Assembly: GCF_001578185.1 (NCBI RefSeq)
Contig: NZ_CP011008.1
Coordinates: forward strand, 2,694,001 to 2,758,000
Origin: Peribacillus simplex
GTDB lineage: Bacteria; Bacillota; Bacilli; Bacillales; DSM-1321
DNA: 64,000 nt
Direction of reading: 5' to 3'
Numbering within the stretch: position 1 is the first letter of the stretch; each line of letters opens with the position of its first letter. The position numbers were made by a program, and so were the translations under genes. This document shows, in pieces, positions 37,052 to 46,279 of this stretch. The notes below the pieces were generated by a model. It had not been told where the DNA came from, made no database searches, and saw only the letters and a program-made list of their open reading frames with translations.

Positions 37052-38419
37052 TTATTTTTTCTTATTCGTCAGATCATCGATATTCTTATCCCCTTCATCC
37101 TTGATATCGTCATAAACCTGATTTCCACTATTAGTGACTTCGTCATACAAACGCCTCCCGGTATTACGAGCATAATCCCATGCGAAATTCTTACGATCAG
37201 TAATCTGTTTCCAGACCTCACCGTGAGGGATAGCATTTCCATATTTAATTTCTAGATACTTAAGGGCTGCTAGCAGATTATAATATTCTTTGTTCACTAG
37301 AATTTGCATATCTGTTTCTGTATTATTAATAACTCCCTGCTTCTGTTCTTTTTGTGTATTTGCCTGTCCTTCTCCTTTTTCTTTCCACATCGTCCACTCG
37401 CCTTGTAATTTGGCATACGCTTTATTGAGATAATTCTTTAGTGATTCGTCATTATCTACAGAAGTGAACTCTCCACCACCAGATGTAGCAACTTGTCGAA
37501 GCAATTTCTGTCCTTCGTTATCCACATTAAAGCCAATAATATTTACAACTGTTTTCACTTTGGATTGGTTGAGTTCTTTGGCAATCTGCACTGGATTACC
37601 TCCACATGTTTCAATTCCATCACTAACTACATATACGACCGAATCGGTTGTCTCCGGATTAATATCTTGTTTTACAGATTTCAGAGCATTTGCAATTGGC
37701 GTCCATCCGGCTGGTTTTATATCTTGAAGTACCGTTTTTATTTGATTTGTCTGCTCACCTTGACCATGAAAGATTTCTTCTGTACTGTTACAGGATACTT
37801 TTTTATCTTTATGACTTCCTGTTCCTTTATGTCCATAAACCCGCAAAGATACCTCTGCATTTTTTGGTAATTTATCTAAGAAGATTTGAATAGCTTCTTT
37901 GGCAGAGTCCATTTTTGATTTGCCATTGATCTGCGCTTTCATGCTGCCACTGGCATCAAGTAGGATCGAAATGTGTAACTTCTTACTTGTGGGTAATGTG
38001 ATTTTACCATTAGGTCGCTCATTATTCACTTTAACTTCTGTTACAAAATTATTGAAAGTTGTCACATAAGGTCGATAATCTTCAGCCAATAGGAGGAGGA
38101 GTTCTTCCTTATATTGATCAGCTGTCAAATCACTTGATAATTGATCCAGAGCTTCCTGAACCTTCTGTTCATCATAGTTAGAACCAGCATAACTTCCTGG
38201 AGGTTTCATTAATATTTGTTCATCTGTTAAGGAAGTCTGATGTTTACTTTGATCTGAATCTGATGGGTCCTGAATGTTTGAAATATTCTTTTCCGGTTCA
38301 TTACTTTGATTTGAATGTGATGGATTCTGAGTTTTTGAAGTATTCTTTTCCGGTTCATTAATACAACCAGCAAGGAATAAGGCTAACGTTACCAATATTA
38401 AGATAGACCTTCGAATCAT
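37052..38419 (-). CDS. VWA-domain lipoprotein (YwmC/YwmD-like)
   Basis: Surface lipoprotein, 455 residues. A signal peptide with lipobox LAGC (Cys near 19) is followed by a repeated linker (SNEPEKNISNIQDPSDSDQ-type, two copies). A von Willebrand A domain has MIDAS motif DASGSM (Asp about 155), the TPIA segment and DGIETCGGNP. A charged helical tail follows. ATG 38419 is preceded by GGAGG at seven bases. Similar Bacillus proteins bind metal and partner proteins at the membrane. A damaged lipoprotein gene lies just upstream on the same strand. Confidence 0.88.
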   Translation of the reverse strand: MIRRSILILVTLALFLAGCINEPEKNTSKTQNPSHSNQSNEPEKNISNIQDPSDSDQSKHQTSLTDEQILMKPPGSYAGSNYDEQKVQEALDQLSSDLTADQYKEELLLLLAEDYRPYVTTFNNFVTEVKVNNERPNGKITLPTSKKLHISILLDASGSMKAQINGKSKMDSAKEAIQIFLDKLPKNAEVSLRVYGHKGTGSHKDKKVSCNSTEEIFHGQGEQTNQIKTVLQDIKPAGWTPIANALKSVKQDINPETTDSVVYVVSDGIETCGGNPVQIAKELNQSKVKTVVNIIGFNVDNEGQKLLRQVATSGGGEFTSVDNDESLKNYLNKAYAKLQGEWTMWKEKGEGQANTQKEQKQGVINNTETDMQILVNKEYYNLLAALKYLEIKYGNAIPHGEVWKQITDRKNFAWDYARNTGRRLYDEVTNSGNQVYDDIKDEGDKNIDDLTNKKK

Positions 38420-38515
38420 CAACTCGCCTCCGATTAATAATCTTCTTATATAATCAAATTATTATCTACCAAGCCAAAGTTCATTTGATAACCACGGCTT
38501 CTGAGAATATACATG

Positions 38516-38910
38516 TTAATCAGGCTGATACGAGCAGACTAAATTTGCCGATTTCCATTCGTATTGAAGCTTCAATTCGTTTCCTCTGCGGTTGACGACC
38601 ATAATGAATGGCTCCGCTTTGGGCTCGTGCAATATAACCCGAATATCGTTTCCTTCTTTCTCGTATTCCCCGAACCATATTTGGGTAAAATTTCCCGTTG
38701 TTTCATGAACGGATAAAGGTTCCCTATCGGTAGTAGGATTTTCAAAAAATTTCATCCCGGAAAAGCAAGCTGTCGATTGGGAACCGGCGACAAGCCTCCA
38801 GTCCCCCTCTAGTTTCAACTCTGCGGTTTCCGTTTTTTTTGCATCATTGAACCAACCAGCAAGGAAACGGCAAATAGTACAGCGATCGTTCCTACAACTG
38901 TACTTTTCAT
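38516..38910 (-). pseudogene. Frameshifted small lipoprotein
   Basis: ATG 38910 behind AGGGGGT gives a signal peptide MKSTVVGTIAVLFAVSLLVG. The rest, FNDAKKTETAELKLEGDW..., with conserved-looking WRLVAGSQSTACFSG and GEYEKEGNDIRV, lies one frame over. The shift falls at the expected lipobox (LAG-W instead of LAGC). A one-base error or mutation explains it. Family not recognised. Confidence 0.55.
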
Positions 38911-38938
38911 AAATAACCCCCTTCACTGCATATTAATC

Positions 38939-39286
38939 TCATTGAGCAAAGAAGTAATTAAATATTATGGTTGCGATTATGAAAACCTCTATATTGGAAA
39001 TATGGTGCAGTGTATTGTTGGCGTAACTTTTATGGGCGATTATGGTATTGCATAACCCGATATAAACGACCACACGCTCACGCCGAAACGCGTTGGGCAG
39101 CCCGCTCTCCAGCAGCTCCAGCCTGCCATAGCATATACTCCTTAGTGTCGCCATCATCTTGGAGCGCACACATTCCTTCACCGGGAAAGCGTAGGTACTT
39201 CCTCTCTCCACATCCGTGCCACCTTGTCACCAGGTATTACATAGGTTAAGTGTGTTATGGGTTGAATAACGAGTTCAAAGGCAACA
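38939..39286 (-). other. GC-richer unrecognised stretch, possibly a decayed gene
   Basis: A minus-strand frame reads VTRWHGCGERKYLRFPGEG, MCALQDDGDTKEYMLWQAG and AAGERAAQRVSA before TGA at about 39087; another frame is open over 39211-38939. Composition differs from the AT-rich flanks. No start with a ribosome site and no family recognised. Confidence 0.25.
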
Positions 39287-39680
39287 TAAGTTTGTGATAT
39301 CAAAGCTTTCCTATAAATACAACTACGTCTTTACATGCATGGGGTATTTTTCCTTAAGCCCTTCTACTCTTTCAAATAATTTGGTTTGCTGTTCTTCTCT
39401 AGGTTTAGATGCGCCCACTCTTATAATTGATCAAGTTCAGCAAAAATACTTGGTAAATCTTGCTCTTCATCAACACCTGACGAAAAAAGATCTACCTAGG
39501 ATGGCAGTATCCAAAATTCTTTGAAAAAGGATTCCGTAGCAACTGAAAGAAAGAAGTGTTTTTCAAAATCGTTTTGTGGATCAAGGATCATTACACTAAT
39601 AGCCATTTGTTATTCAACTTCGAAGACCGCACTGAAAGCTACTGTTTTGATTTAACGGTATTGTCTCGATCAATAACGCC
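39287..39680 (-). other. Gap with short decayed frames
   Basis: Short coding-looking minus-strand pieces, SSGVDEEQDLPSIFAELDQL and VGASKPREEQQTKLFERVEG, occur in different frames around 39500-39310. Lying just beyond the immunity gene, they could be relics of further immunity or toxin modules, but no family is recognised. Confidence 0.25.
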
Positions 39681-39686
39681 TAAAAG

Positions 39687-40295
39687 TTATTCTTTGATTT
39701 CATTAATGAGCCACTGTCTACCTTCTTCTCCTTTAAGAATTATAGGGTGTTCTGGAGTACCTATATTAACACTTTTAATGAAAGCCTCCTCTAGTCCTCG
39801 AATCCCCCCTAACTTAGCCCCCTTTAGTAATACCCCTTCAAACGTAGATAACCTTACATCAGCATTCAGTAATGAAGCTTCACGAAAATCTGCCTCATCA
39901 AAAAGACCACCTACTAAATTTGCGTTTGATAAATCAGCCTTAACAAAAACTGTCTCAATGCATTCACTATCAGCAAATCTTGAGGCTTTAATATTTGCAT
40001 TTGTAAAATCTACATATGAAACGTTAGACTTACAAAAATCTGAACCTTCTAAATTAGCGAATTTAAAAGTTGATGAACATAATAAAGATGAAGACATATC
40101 TTTAAGATTTAAGTTCATACCATCAAAAAGACAAGCTGTAAGGTATGCTTGATCTAACGGATATTTTGATAAATCTAAATTTCGGAAGTCTATTTCATCT
40201 AAGCCGAGTTTTTCACCTTTCTTACCAATGGTCTCTATCCAAAGGCGGTGTGATTCAAGTTGAACAATAATTTCCTCAACATTTAATATTGTCAT
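39687..40295 (-). CDS. Pentapeptide-repeat protein, candidate immunity protein
   Basis: A 202-residue protein whose residues about 35-165 are built of A(D/N)LxX-type pentapeptide repeats (DFRNLDLSKYPLDQAYLTAC, FANLEGSDFCKSNVSYVDFT, KADLSNANLVGGLFDEADFR), giving a right-handed beta-helix. An N-terminal helical cap (ILNVEEIIVQLESHRLWIE) and a C-terminal tail (HPIILKGEEGRQWLINEIKE) flank it. ATG 40295 lies 11 bases after GGAGG; the ATG at 40304 is too close. It starts 21 bp after the stop of the PrsW-toxin gene, the standard toxin-immunity spacing, and it has the same AT-rich composition as the toxin domain. Immunity is inferred from position. Confidence 0.78.
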   Translation of the reverse strand: MTILNVEEIIVQLESHRLWIETIGKKGEKLGLDEIDFRNLDLSKYPLDQAYLTACLFDGMNLNLKDMSSSLLCSSTFKFANLEGSDFCKSNVSYVDFTNANIKASRFADSECIETVFVKADLSNANLVGGLFDEADFREASLLNADVRLSTFEGVLLKGAKLGGIRGLEEAFIKSVNIGTPEHPIILKGEEGRQWLINEIKE

Positions 40296-40315
40296 GCCCT
40301 GCATACCCTCCTAAA

Positions 40316-42451
40316 CTATGGATACCAAATAATTCTATCAGCTATTCCTGCTTCTTTTATTGCCTCTTTTAACTGATCAATATGTTCAGGAATTAGTTTT
40401 CTCGTATCCACTATTACATTGTAGTTTTTATCAAGTTCCTTATTGATCCCTTTCATTCCATTATTTACTGTAAAGGCTCCCTTTTTCGGTGATGTATGCC
40501 CATTTGGATAAGATTGAAAGCTTTTAACATCCCATTTTACACCATTAGTTGTGTCAATAAATTCTGCTCCACCATCAGCCTGAGGATCTCGAATTATTCT
40601 ACCTAGTTTGCCCTGTTTCTCCAATTCCAAGCCTATCTCTCTTTCTTTCACACCCTGATCTCTAATTTTGCCTCCATGTGAAGGATCACCTGCTAAATCA
40701 TCCAATTCCTTTTGATTTCTACCACCAGTATACTCCGTTCCCTCATCAGCTTTATCCTTATTCGGCGTATCGTCATCCGGCTTCTTGGGATCGTCCGTAT
40801 GCTTGCCAGGGCTTTCGCCGTCACTTTTCGGAGGTTTCGGTTTAATCGGAACGTCGACATCCGGCTTCCGGGACCCAAGCTTATCCAAAAGCTTGCGCAA
40901 ATAGCGGTGCCCTTTCTTCCCAACCCATCTTAGTGCACTGCCGAACGGGATTCGGCTTAGTACAATGCCGAGAGCGACGGAAAACGCATTTTCGGGAGTC
41001 AGCAGCTTCTTCGGATCGCGGATATAACCGGCAGTCTCATGTCCGCTCCCGGCGATTCCCGCCCCAGTCATCGCGATGCCAAAAGCCGGCCAGAATCCGA
41101 CGAACAGCAATGACAAGGCAAGGGCACCAAGCACTATCACCCCTTGTTCATACCAATCCAATCCATCCCACCAATTTTGCAGCGAATCGAACATGCAGGC
41201 GAAACATGCCGTTTCCCCACCGCCCGCATGAGCCCCGATGCCTGCGAACAGACCGGACACAAGCAGAATCATCGCGAGTCCGGTTAGCGCCTGGTAAAGA
41301 GCCTTTACCCGAGCCTGGACAGGCTCCTGTCTACCGGCGGCTTCTTCATTTCCATAAAGTAAATGATATCCAAGCTCCCTGCGCTCCCGGTAAAAGCCTA
41401 GCCAATATATGAATTTCCCCCGGTCCAGACAAAAAGAACGGATCATATTCCACAGCTCGGTAAACGGATTAAGAAGCGGCTCGTTCGGCAGCAATGGAAG
41501 GCAGTTCCGTATTTTGTTCAGCGACCAGTAATCGGCAATGAGCGATGCGGCCAGCATCAGCAGGAAGGCCGGCTGAGTTTTATAACCGCTGCCGGTCCAC
41601 TCATGAAGCCGGAACACCCAACCCGGCAGCTTGTGTTGGCCGTTATAAGCCGCGTGATCCAAGATGGACCACAGCAAAAGGATTGCCGGGAACAGAAAAA
41701 CCCATTTCGTCAGTCTTGTTCGCAGCCGATAAGCAATTCCGCACGCAAGTGTGATCATGGCTGTATGTACGGGATGACCGACGGTCATTAGCGTCGGGAA
41801 CAGACTTTCTTCGAAACGCCCGGGAAACAGTGAGAATATATCCCAATGGATCGTTTCGCCGCCCAGCATTGTAAAGCTATAGCCAAACTTTTTCTCAAGA
41901 ATGCCGGAACTTAGCCACCTTCGGGAAAGCTCCTCCATCAGTTGGAAGCCGACACCGGTTGCCGCCCCGATGAGCGTGAAATCGCTTAAACTCAAGGCGG
42001 AAGCTCGACGTGAGAAAAACAGAAATATACCTAGAGGAAGGAGCTTCCACAATTCTTCGAAAATTGGCGTGATAACGGCAATGGACCAAGTGTCGGAAGT
42101 TTTTCCGCCGAAAAACGCATGGAGAGCATTGACCGTAAGCGTCGTGAACGGTACGACAAGGAAAACACCTAACAGAACGAACAGAACAACTTGCTTCCAC
42201 GGCATCGTTTTGCTTCGGCACAGAAACCAAAATTGCAGCAGCACATAAAACGACCACAAATATTGAATCATCATGGTACGCGATTCTTTAACGAAAAACA
42301 AGCTCAACACAAACGCAAGCAAAGACAGCCAGGAAAAAATCGCATACGCCGTTTTAATAAACGGATATTTCGCAATCCAAGATTGGCAAGTTCGATAGAT
42401 GGCCTCAAGGAAATCCCGAATTCCGTTTCGAATGGACCAGAGCGTATTCAC
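40316..42451 (-). CDS. PrsW-type membrane protease fused to a C-terminal nuclease-like toxin domain
   Basis: A 711-residue protein. Residues 35-330 form a multi-spanning PrsW domain (intramembrane glutamic protease family) with FEELWK (Glu132-133, Lys136), MEE (Glu173-174) and GHPVHTAM (His226/229). A further membrane pair follows (about 390-480) with a pre-toxin-like IPFGSALRWVGKKG segment, then a P/K/D-rich linker (about 525-570). The last 135 residues contain GGAEF...KWDVKSF (Glu630, Asp641, Lys643), a PD-(D/E)XK nuclease-like pattern. GTG 42451 follows GGAGG. The membrane part is GC-rich; the last 410 bp are AT-rich, like a swapped toxin cassette. Domain recognition is by eye; the toxin role is inferred from layout and the following pentapeptide gene. 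Confidence 0.8.
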   Translation of the reverse strand: MNTLWSIRNGIRDFLEAIYRTCQSWIAKYPFIKTAYAIFSWLSLLAFVLSLFFVKESRTMMIQYLWSFYVLLQFWFLCRSKTMPWKQVVLFVLLGVFLVVPFTTLTVNALHAFFGGKTSDTWSIAVITPIFEELWKLLPLGIFLFFSRRASALSLSDFTLIGAATGVGFQLMEELSRRWLSSGILEKKFGYSFTMLGGETIHWDIFSLFPGRFEESLFPTLMTVGHPVHTAMITLACGIAYRLRTRLTKWVFLFPAILLLWSILDHAAYNGQHKLPGWVFRLHEWTGSGYKTQPAFLLMLAASLIADYWSLNKIRNCLPLLPNEPLLNPFTELWNMIRSFCLDRGKFIYWLGFYRERRELGYHLLYGNEEAAGRQEPVQARVKALYQALTGLAMILLVSGLFAGIGAHAGGGETACFACMFDSLQNWWDGLDWYEQGVIVLGALALSLLFVGFWPAFGIAMTGAGIAGSGHETAGYIRDPKKLLTPENAFSVALGIVLSRIPFGSALRWVGKKGHRYLRKLLDKLGSRKPDVDVPIKPKPPKSDGESPGKHTDDPKKPDDDTPNKDKADEGTEYTGGRNQKELDDLAGDPSHGGKIRDQGVKEREIGLELEKQGKLGRIIRDPQADGGAEFIDTTNGVKWDVKSFQSYPNGHTSPKKGAFTVNNGMKGINKELDKNYNVIVDTRKLIPEHIDQLKEAIKEAGIADRIIWYP

Positions 42452-42778
42452 TACGGTCGCCTCCTTTGTAAGCCGACCTCGTGCGAACGGGACGTCTCCC
42501 TTGACGACGGTCCGGCCATGAGTAAATAAATGAATTCATGAAAACGATGGTCACCGATCGATCGGAGGTTTATAGAGTAATACCCGCAACAAGTACTTAC
42601 CCTATTTCTCGCGGGATACTAGTAATATAGACATTTTTATAAAATGTGGAAAAGGCGCTGGTCGCAAATCTGGGTATTTTTGCACGAAGTCCAGAAAAGG
42701 TAAAATCGCTGCTATTGAAAGGAGAAAAATGCCGATTGCCGCATTAAGGAGAAAGCATCCTTCAAATCGCCTTCAAAA

Positions 42779-42934
42779 TAATGGGGCCGCGAAAATAAAT
42801 AAAAATAACGTGCCCGTTGCAAGTATAAATCCAATCAAACTTGTAATCACAAGCCATCTTTCCCTTCAAATAATTTGGTAGATGGTCGTACAACATCATT
42901 TCAATCAGTTTGCATAGGATTTGACATGAAAAAT
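42779..42934 (-). pseudogene. Broken small membrane protein gene
   Basis: Behind GAAGGAG, ATG 42934 gives MSNPMQTD then TGA; the same frame continues NDVVRPSTKLFEGK, and a shifted frame gives WLVITSLIGFILATGTLFLF-IFAAPLF and a stop. Together they would form a roughly 50-residue single-pass membrane protein, broken by a stop and a frameshift. Confidence 0.4.
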
Positions 42935-43139
42935 CTCCTTCTTTCCTCACCTCTTATTTATTTGATTAACCTATATTTTTATATTCGAAATTACTAAAAA
43001 GATACCTCTAAATTGAGTTTTATTAACAAACCTGTTCTTTATCTTAATAAAATGTTTTAAAAGCATCTAAATTTGCACATACATTTATTCAACTAAATGA
43101 ATCGTCTACACTTATCTGGACAGAAGTTTTAAGGGCAGA

Positions 43140-43620
43140 TACACTTAACTCACTACGATAAGGGTGCACTCAAAATGACCAAGCGAAAACGCCATACGTT
43201 CACTTCCGAATTTAAACAACAGATCATTGAACACTACCAAAAATGGAACAAAGATAAATACTCGGTATCAGCAATGTGTGGCGTCCTGGAGCTTTCACGT
43301 AGCACCTAATACTACGAAGCAAATGCCATTTTAGAAATTTTTGATAAAAACCGTAAGGCGTACGGAACACGTAAGATTAAGGTTGAATAAAAGAAAAGAG
43401 GCATTACGGTCTCCAGAAGGCGAATTGGCCGTATCATGAAAGAACAGGGGCTTATTTTTCTCTTTTATAGTTGCTCAGTCTAAACCGCAAAAGACCTCAT
43501 GCAACGAATCAGGCCAGGCTAACGAATTAAATCGGGAATTTCTACAATCTACAAGAAGAAGGGAAAAAATAGTGGTCAGTGATTTAACATATGTCAAAGT
43601 CAAAAATAACTGGCATTACA
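43140..43620 (+). pseudogene. IS3-family (IS150-like) remnant C
   Basis: An OrfA start at about 43174 (MTKRKRHTFTSEFKQQIIEH) runs straight into OrfB sequence (SVSAMCGVLELSRST, then YYEANAILEIFDKNRKAYGT, GRIMKEQGL, KNNWHYM) with stops and deletions. It matches remnant A at 35890 at high identity (AAACCGTAAGGCGTACG... blocks), so both come from the same element. Confidence 0.75.
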
Positions 43621-43626
43621 TGTTAA

Positions 43627-43678
43627 ACAAAAAAGGGTCCGCATTTCTCTACAAAATGAATGCTGACCCTTGTTTTTT
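43627..43678 (-). terminator. Intrinsic terminator after pgcA
   Basis: AAGGGTCAGCATT pairs with AATGCGGACCCTT (one mismatch), followed by TTTTTTG on the minus strand, about 30 bp past the phosphoglucomutase stop. Confidence 0.82.
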
Positions 43679-43707
43679 AAGAAGATCCTCTGAATGAGAG
43701 TCCTTCT

Positions 43708-45438
43708 TTAAAGCATTTTATTGATACTTCTCATAAAGTCTTTCATAACGGTGGATAATTTCCCTTTCGCTTCCTTCATCGAGCTTCCTTTAACACCGAA
43801 ATAAAATTTAATTTTAGGTTCTGTTCCGGAAGGTCGTAAACATACCCATGTGCCATCTTCAAGAAAGTATTTTAATACGTTCGATTTTGGGAGCTTGATG
43901 GCCTCTTCCCTATTTGACGCAAACATGTATTTTTTCCTGCTGAGATAATCCTCTTGAACCACTACTTGAAGACCACAGATTTGATCTGGTGGATTTTCAC
44001 GTAATTCATTGAGAATCGCTTCAATTTGTCTTGCACCTTCAATTCCTTTTAAAGTCAACGATTGCAAATCTTCCAGGTAATATCCATATCTATCGAAAAC
44101 ATCCAGTAAACCTTCGTACATCGTTTTGCCTTGCTTTTTATAATAGGCACAAACTTCCACTGCCAGAATAGTAGCCTGTATGGCATCCTTATCTCGAGCA
44201 AAATCTTTGATTAGATATCCATAGCTTTCTTCATAGCCAAACAGGAAAGAGTGTTCTCCACTTGTGTGGTATTCATTGATTTTTTCAGCAATGAATTTAA
44301 ATCCAGTTAAAACATCTACGGCTTTTAAACCATTTTGCTCAGAAATCGCCCTTCCTATTTCTGAAGTCACGATGGTCTTTAATACGACGCCATTTTCAGG
44401 AAGAGTCCCTTTCTTTTGTTTTTGTGAAATTAAATAATCCAAAAAGAGAGCGCCTGTTTGGTTGCCTGTTAATACGACATAATCTCCAGCATTATTTTTT
44501 ACGCTAATTCCGAGTCTATCCGCATCCGGATCGGTGGCAATCAATAAATCAGCGTCGACGCGGTTTCCAAGCGCAATGGACATTTCAAAAGCAGCATGCT
44601 CCTCTGGATTAGGCACTTTAACAGTAGGAAAGTTAGCATCGGGCATTTCCTGTTCTTTAACAATATGGACATTTCGATATCCTAGATCATGCAAAGCACG
44701 TTTTACAGATTTATTCGCTGTACCATGAAGCGGTGTAAACACGAGCTTTACATCGATTTCATCTGCTAACTTTGGATTTTCCGGAATAGTGAGCAAATGC
44801 TCATTATAAGCAATATCCAGCTCCTCCCCGATGATTTGAATGAGTCCTCTGTCCTTTAGGATTTCTTCTTCCTCAACTACAATGGAAAGCTCACTTTCAA
44901 TCGCGTTCACGTAATTAATGACTTGATCCGCCGCTTCAGGAGGTAGCTGTGCCCCGTCTGATCCGTACACTTTATACCCATTATATTCAGACGGATTATG
45001 GCTTGCTGTTATGACGATACCGGCAAATGCACCCAGCTTACGTACGGAAAAAGAGAGCTGTGGGGTAGGCCGTAATTCATCAAATAAATAAGCTTTAATT
45101 CCCTTTGTTGCCAAAGTCCTGGCTGCTTCCAATGCAAATTCGGGAGACTTATGTCTTGAATCGTAAGCAATTACGACTCCTCTGGATTTTGCCTCGTTTC
45201 CAAACAATTGAATATACTCAGCAAGTCCTACTGTCGCTTTTCGCACGGTATAAATGTTCATCCTATTCGTACCTGGACCAATTTCCCCTCGCATACCACC
45301 CGTCCCGAAGTCCAAATTTTTATAAAAGGCGTCTTCAAGTGCTATCTCATCATCCTTCATTTCTTCAAGCATTAAACGCATTTCATTATCTAAATTTCTG
45401 TAACTTGTCCAAATAGTATATAATGACTTCCAGTCCAT
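43708..45438 (-). CDS. pgcA: Alpha-phosphoglucomutase / phosphomannomutase
   Basis: Cytosolic phosphohexomutase interconverting glucose-6-phosphate and glucose-1-phosphate, the entry to UDP-glucose. 576 residues, as in B. subtilis PgcA (YhxB). Phosphoserine loop TASHNP with Ser146, metal loop DPDADR (303-308), sugar-binding GEES-like GYEESYGYL and the phosphate-binding [12 protein letters not shown] near the C-terminus: all four active-site motifs. GGAGC precedes ATG 45438. Monocistronic with a terminator, but upstream in pathway of GalU and Ugd encoded at 52.9-55.1 kb on the same strand. Confidence 0.95.
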   Translation of the reverse strand: MDWKSLYTIWTSYRNLDNEMRLMLEEMKDDEIALEDAFYKNLDFGTGGMRGEIGPGTNRMNIYTVRKATVGLAEYIQLFGNEAKSRGVVIAYDSRHKSPEFALEAARTLATKGIKAYLFDELRPTPQLSFSVRKLGAFAGIVITASHNPSEYNGYKVYGSDGAQLPPEAADQVINYVNAIESELSIVVEEEEILKDRGLIQIIGEELDIAYNEHLLTIPENPKLADEIDVKLVFTPLHGTANKSVKRALHDLGYRNVHIVKEQEMPDANFPTVKVPNPEEHAAFEMSIALGNRVDADLLIATDPDADRLGISVKNNAGDYVVLTGNQTGALFLDYLISQKQKKGTLPENGVVLKTIVTSEIGRAISEQNGLKAVDVLTGFKFIAEKINEYHTSGEHSFLFGYEESYGYLIKDFARDKDAIQATILAVEVCAYYKKQGKTMYEGLLDVFDRYGYYLEDLQSLTLKGIEGARQIEAILNELRENPPDQICGLQVVVQEDYLSRKKYMFASNREEAIKLPKSNVLKYFLEDGTWVCLRPSGTEPKIKFYFGVKGSSMKEAKGKLSTVMKDFMRSINKML

Positions 45439-45739
45439 GAAAAAACAGCTCCTTCCAGCCTGTATATTTTTCTTTTCTCTTTGACCTTAGTACACATTGT
45501 AGGCGATCAATGAGTATGAAATCTAAAAGCCATCGTTCCTAAAGCACCATTACGATATCATTTTTAGCTTTCCCAAGTAGTTCCTTATCCTGCAACGGAG
45601 TTGTAGAATCGCCAAATATCGTACCTTCCAAAGTAGGTTGATTCATTCATATTCCCAACCAGCACTTTGGAAAGAGCGTCATTTATTCTTCATTACTTCT
45701 TTGAAAGAAGAGCGAAAATACGGCTTGTTTCGAAAAAAT
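45439..45739 (-). other. Gap with a 35-codon fragment
   Basis: ATG at 45646 on the minus strand gives MNQPTLEGTIFGDSTTPLQD... and a stop at 45539. It could be a relic of a larger protein; no ribosome site is clear. Confidence 0.25.
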
Positions 45740-46195
45740 TCAATTGCGAAATCTTGAATAATTACAAATTTCTTTTTTGATATCGGGATCCATATCTTTT
45801 GGCAGCTGATTGATTGGAAAGAATTGTACAGCACTTCCTTCATTACCATCAGGTTTCAAGGTTCCTTCGATAATTTCATTTGTTGTATAAAAAGCGTTAA
45901 CAGAATAGAATTGATCTCCATTTGGTAAGTGAATAAAATAGTTTACGCCTGATAAAACTTTTAGAAATTGTAATCCACCAATCGTTAAACCTGTTTCTTC
46001 TTTTACTTCACGCAATGCTGTTTCCTCTAATGATTCTCCTAACTCCATAAGTCCCCCTGGTAATCCCCATACTTTTGTATCTGTTCGATATTGTAATAAA
46101 ATCTGCCCAAGTGGATTAAATACTAATACTTTTGCCCCTGTTAAAATGACTGGCCTTTTTCCCACAAGCTTGCGTAAATCTTCAATATAGCCCAT
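45740..46195 (-). CDS. NUDIX hydrolase
   Basis: A 151-residue NUDIX pyrophosphohydrolase. The Nudix box is complete: Gly48-x5-Glu54-x7-Arg62-Glu63-x2-Glu66-Glu67-x-Gly69 within GGLMELGESLEETALREVKE. N-terminal MGYIEDLRKLVGKRP is typical of the Bacillus ADP-ribose/nucleotide-sugar type. GGGG precedes ATG 46195. It lies 85 bp after the GT4 gene, and the same NUDIX-GT4 pair recurs at 60.8-62.4 kb, so a role in clearing or controlling nucleotide sugars for that glycosyltransferase is likely. Substrate not predictable. Confidence 0.93.
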   Translation of the reverse strand: MGYIEDLRKLVGKRPVILTGAKVLVFNPLGQILLQYRTDTKVWGLPGGLMELGESLEETALREVKEETGLTIGGLQFLKVLSGVNYFIHLPNGDQFYSVNAFYTTNEIIEGTLKPDGNEGSAVQFFPINQLPKDMDPDIKKEICNYSRFRN

Positions 46196-46279
46196 GTCAT
46201 TCCCCTTTCTACCTAAATGATAACTATTGGGTATCCTGCTTGTTTTTTCGTAACTGTTTTTAAGTTTTCCTTACTTGAT

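Noticed and set aside
38939-39286. Group II intron end
   Set aside because: I could not find the domain V hairpin or intron-encoded protein; GC-rich composition alone is not enough.
40693-42529. Several open frames on both strands within the PrsW-toxin gene
   Set aside because: GC-rich sequence leaves many antisense frames open; the 711-residue frame has the motifs, ribosome site and fitting neighbours.
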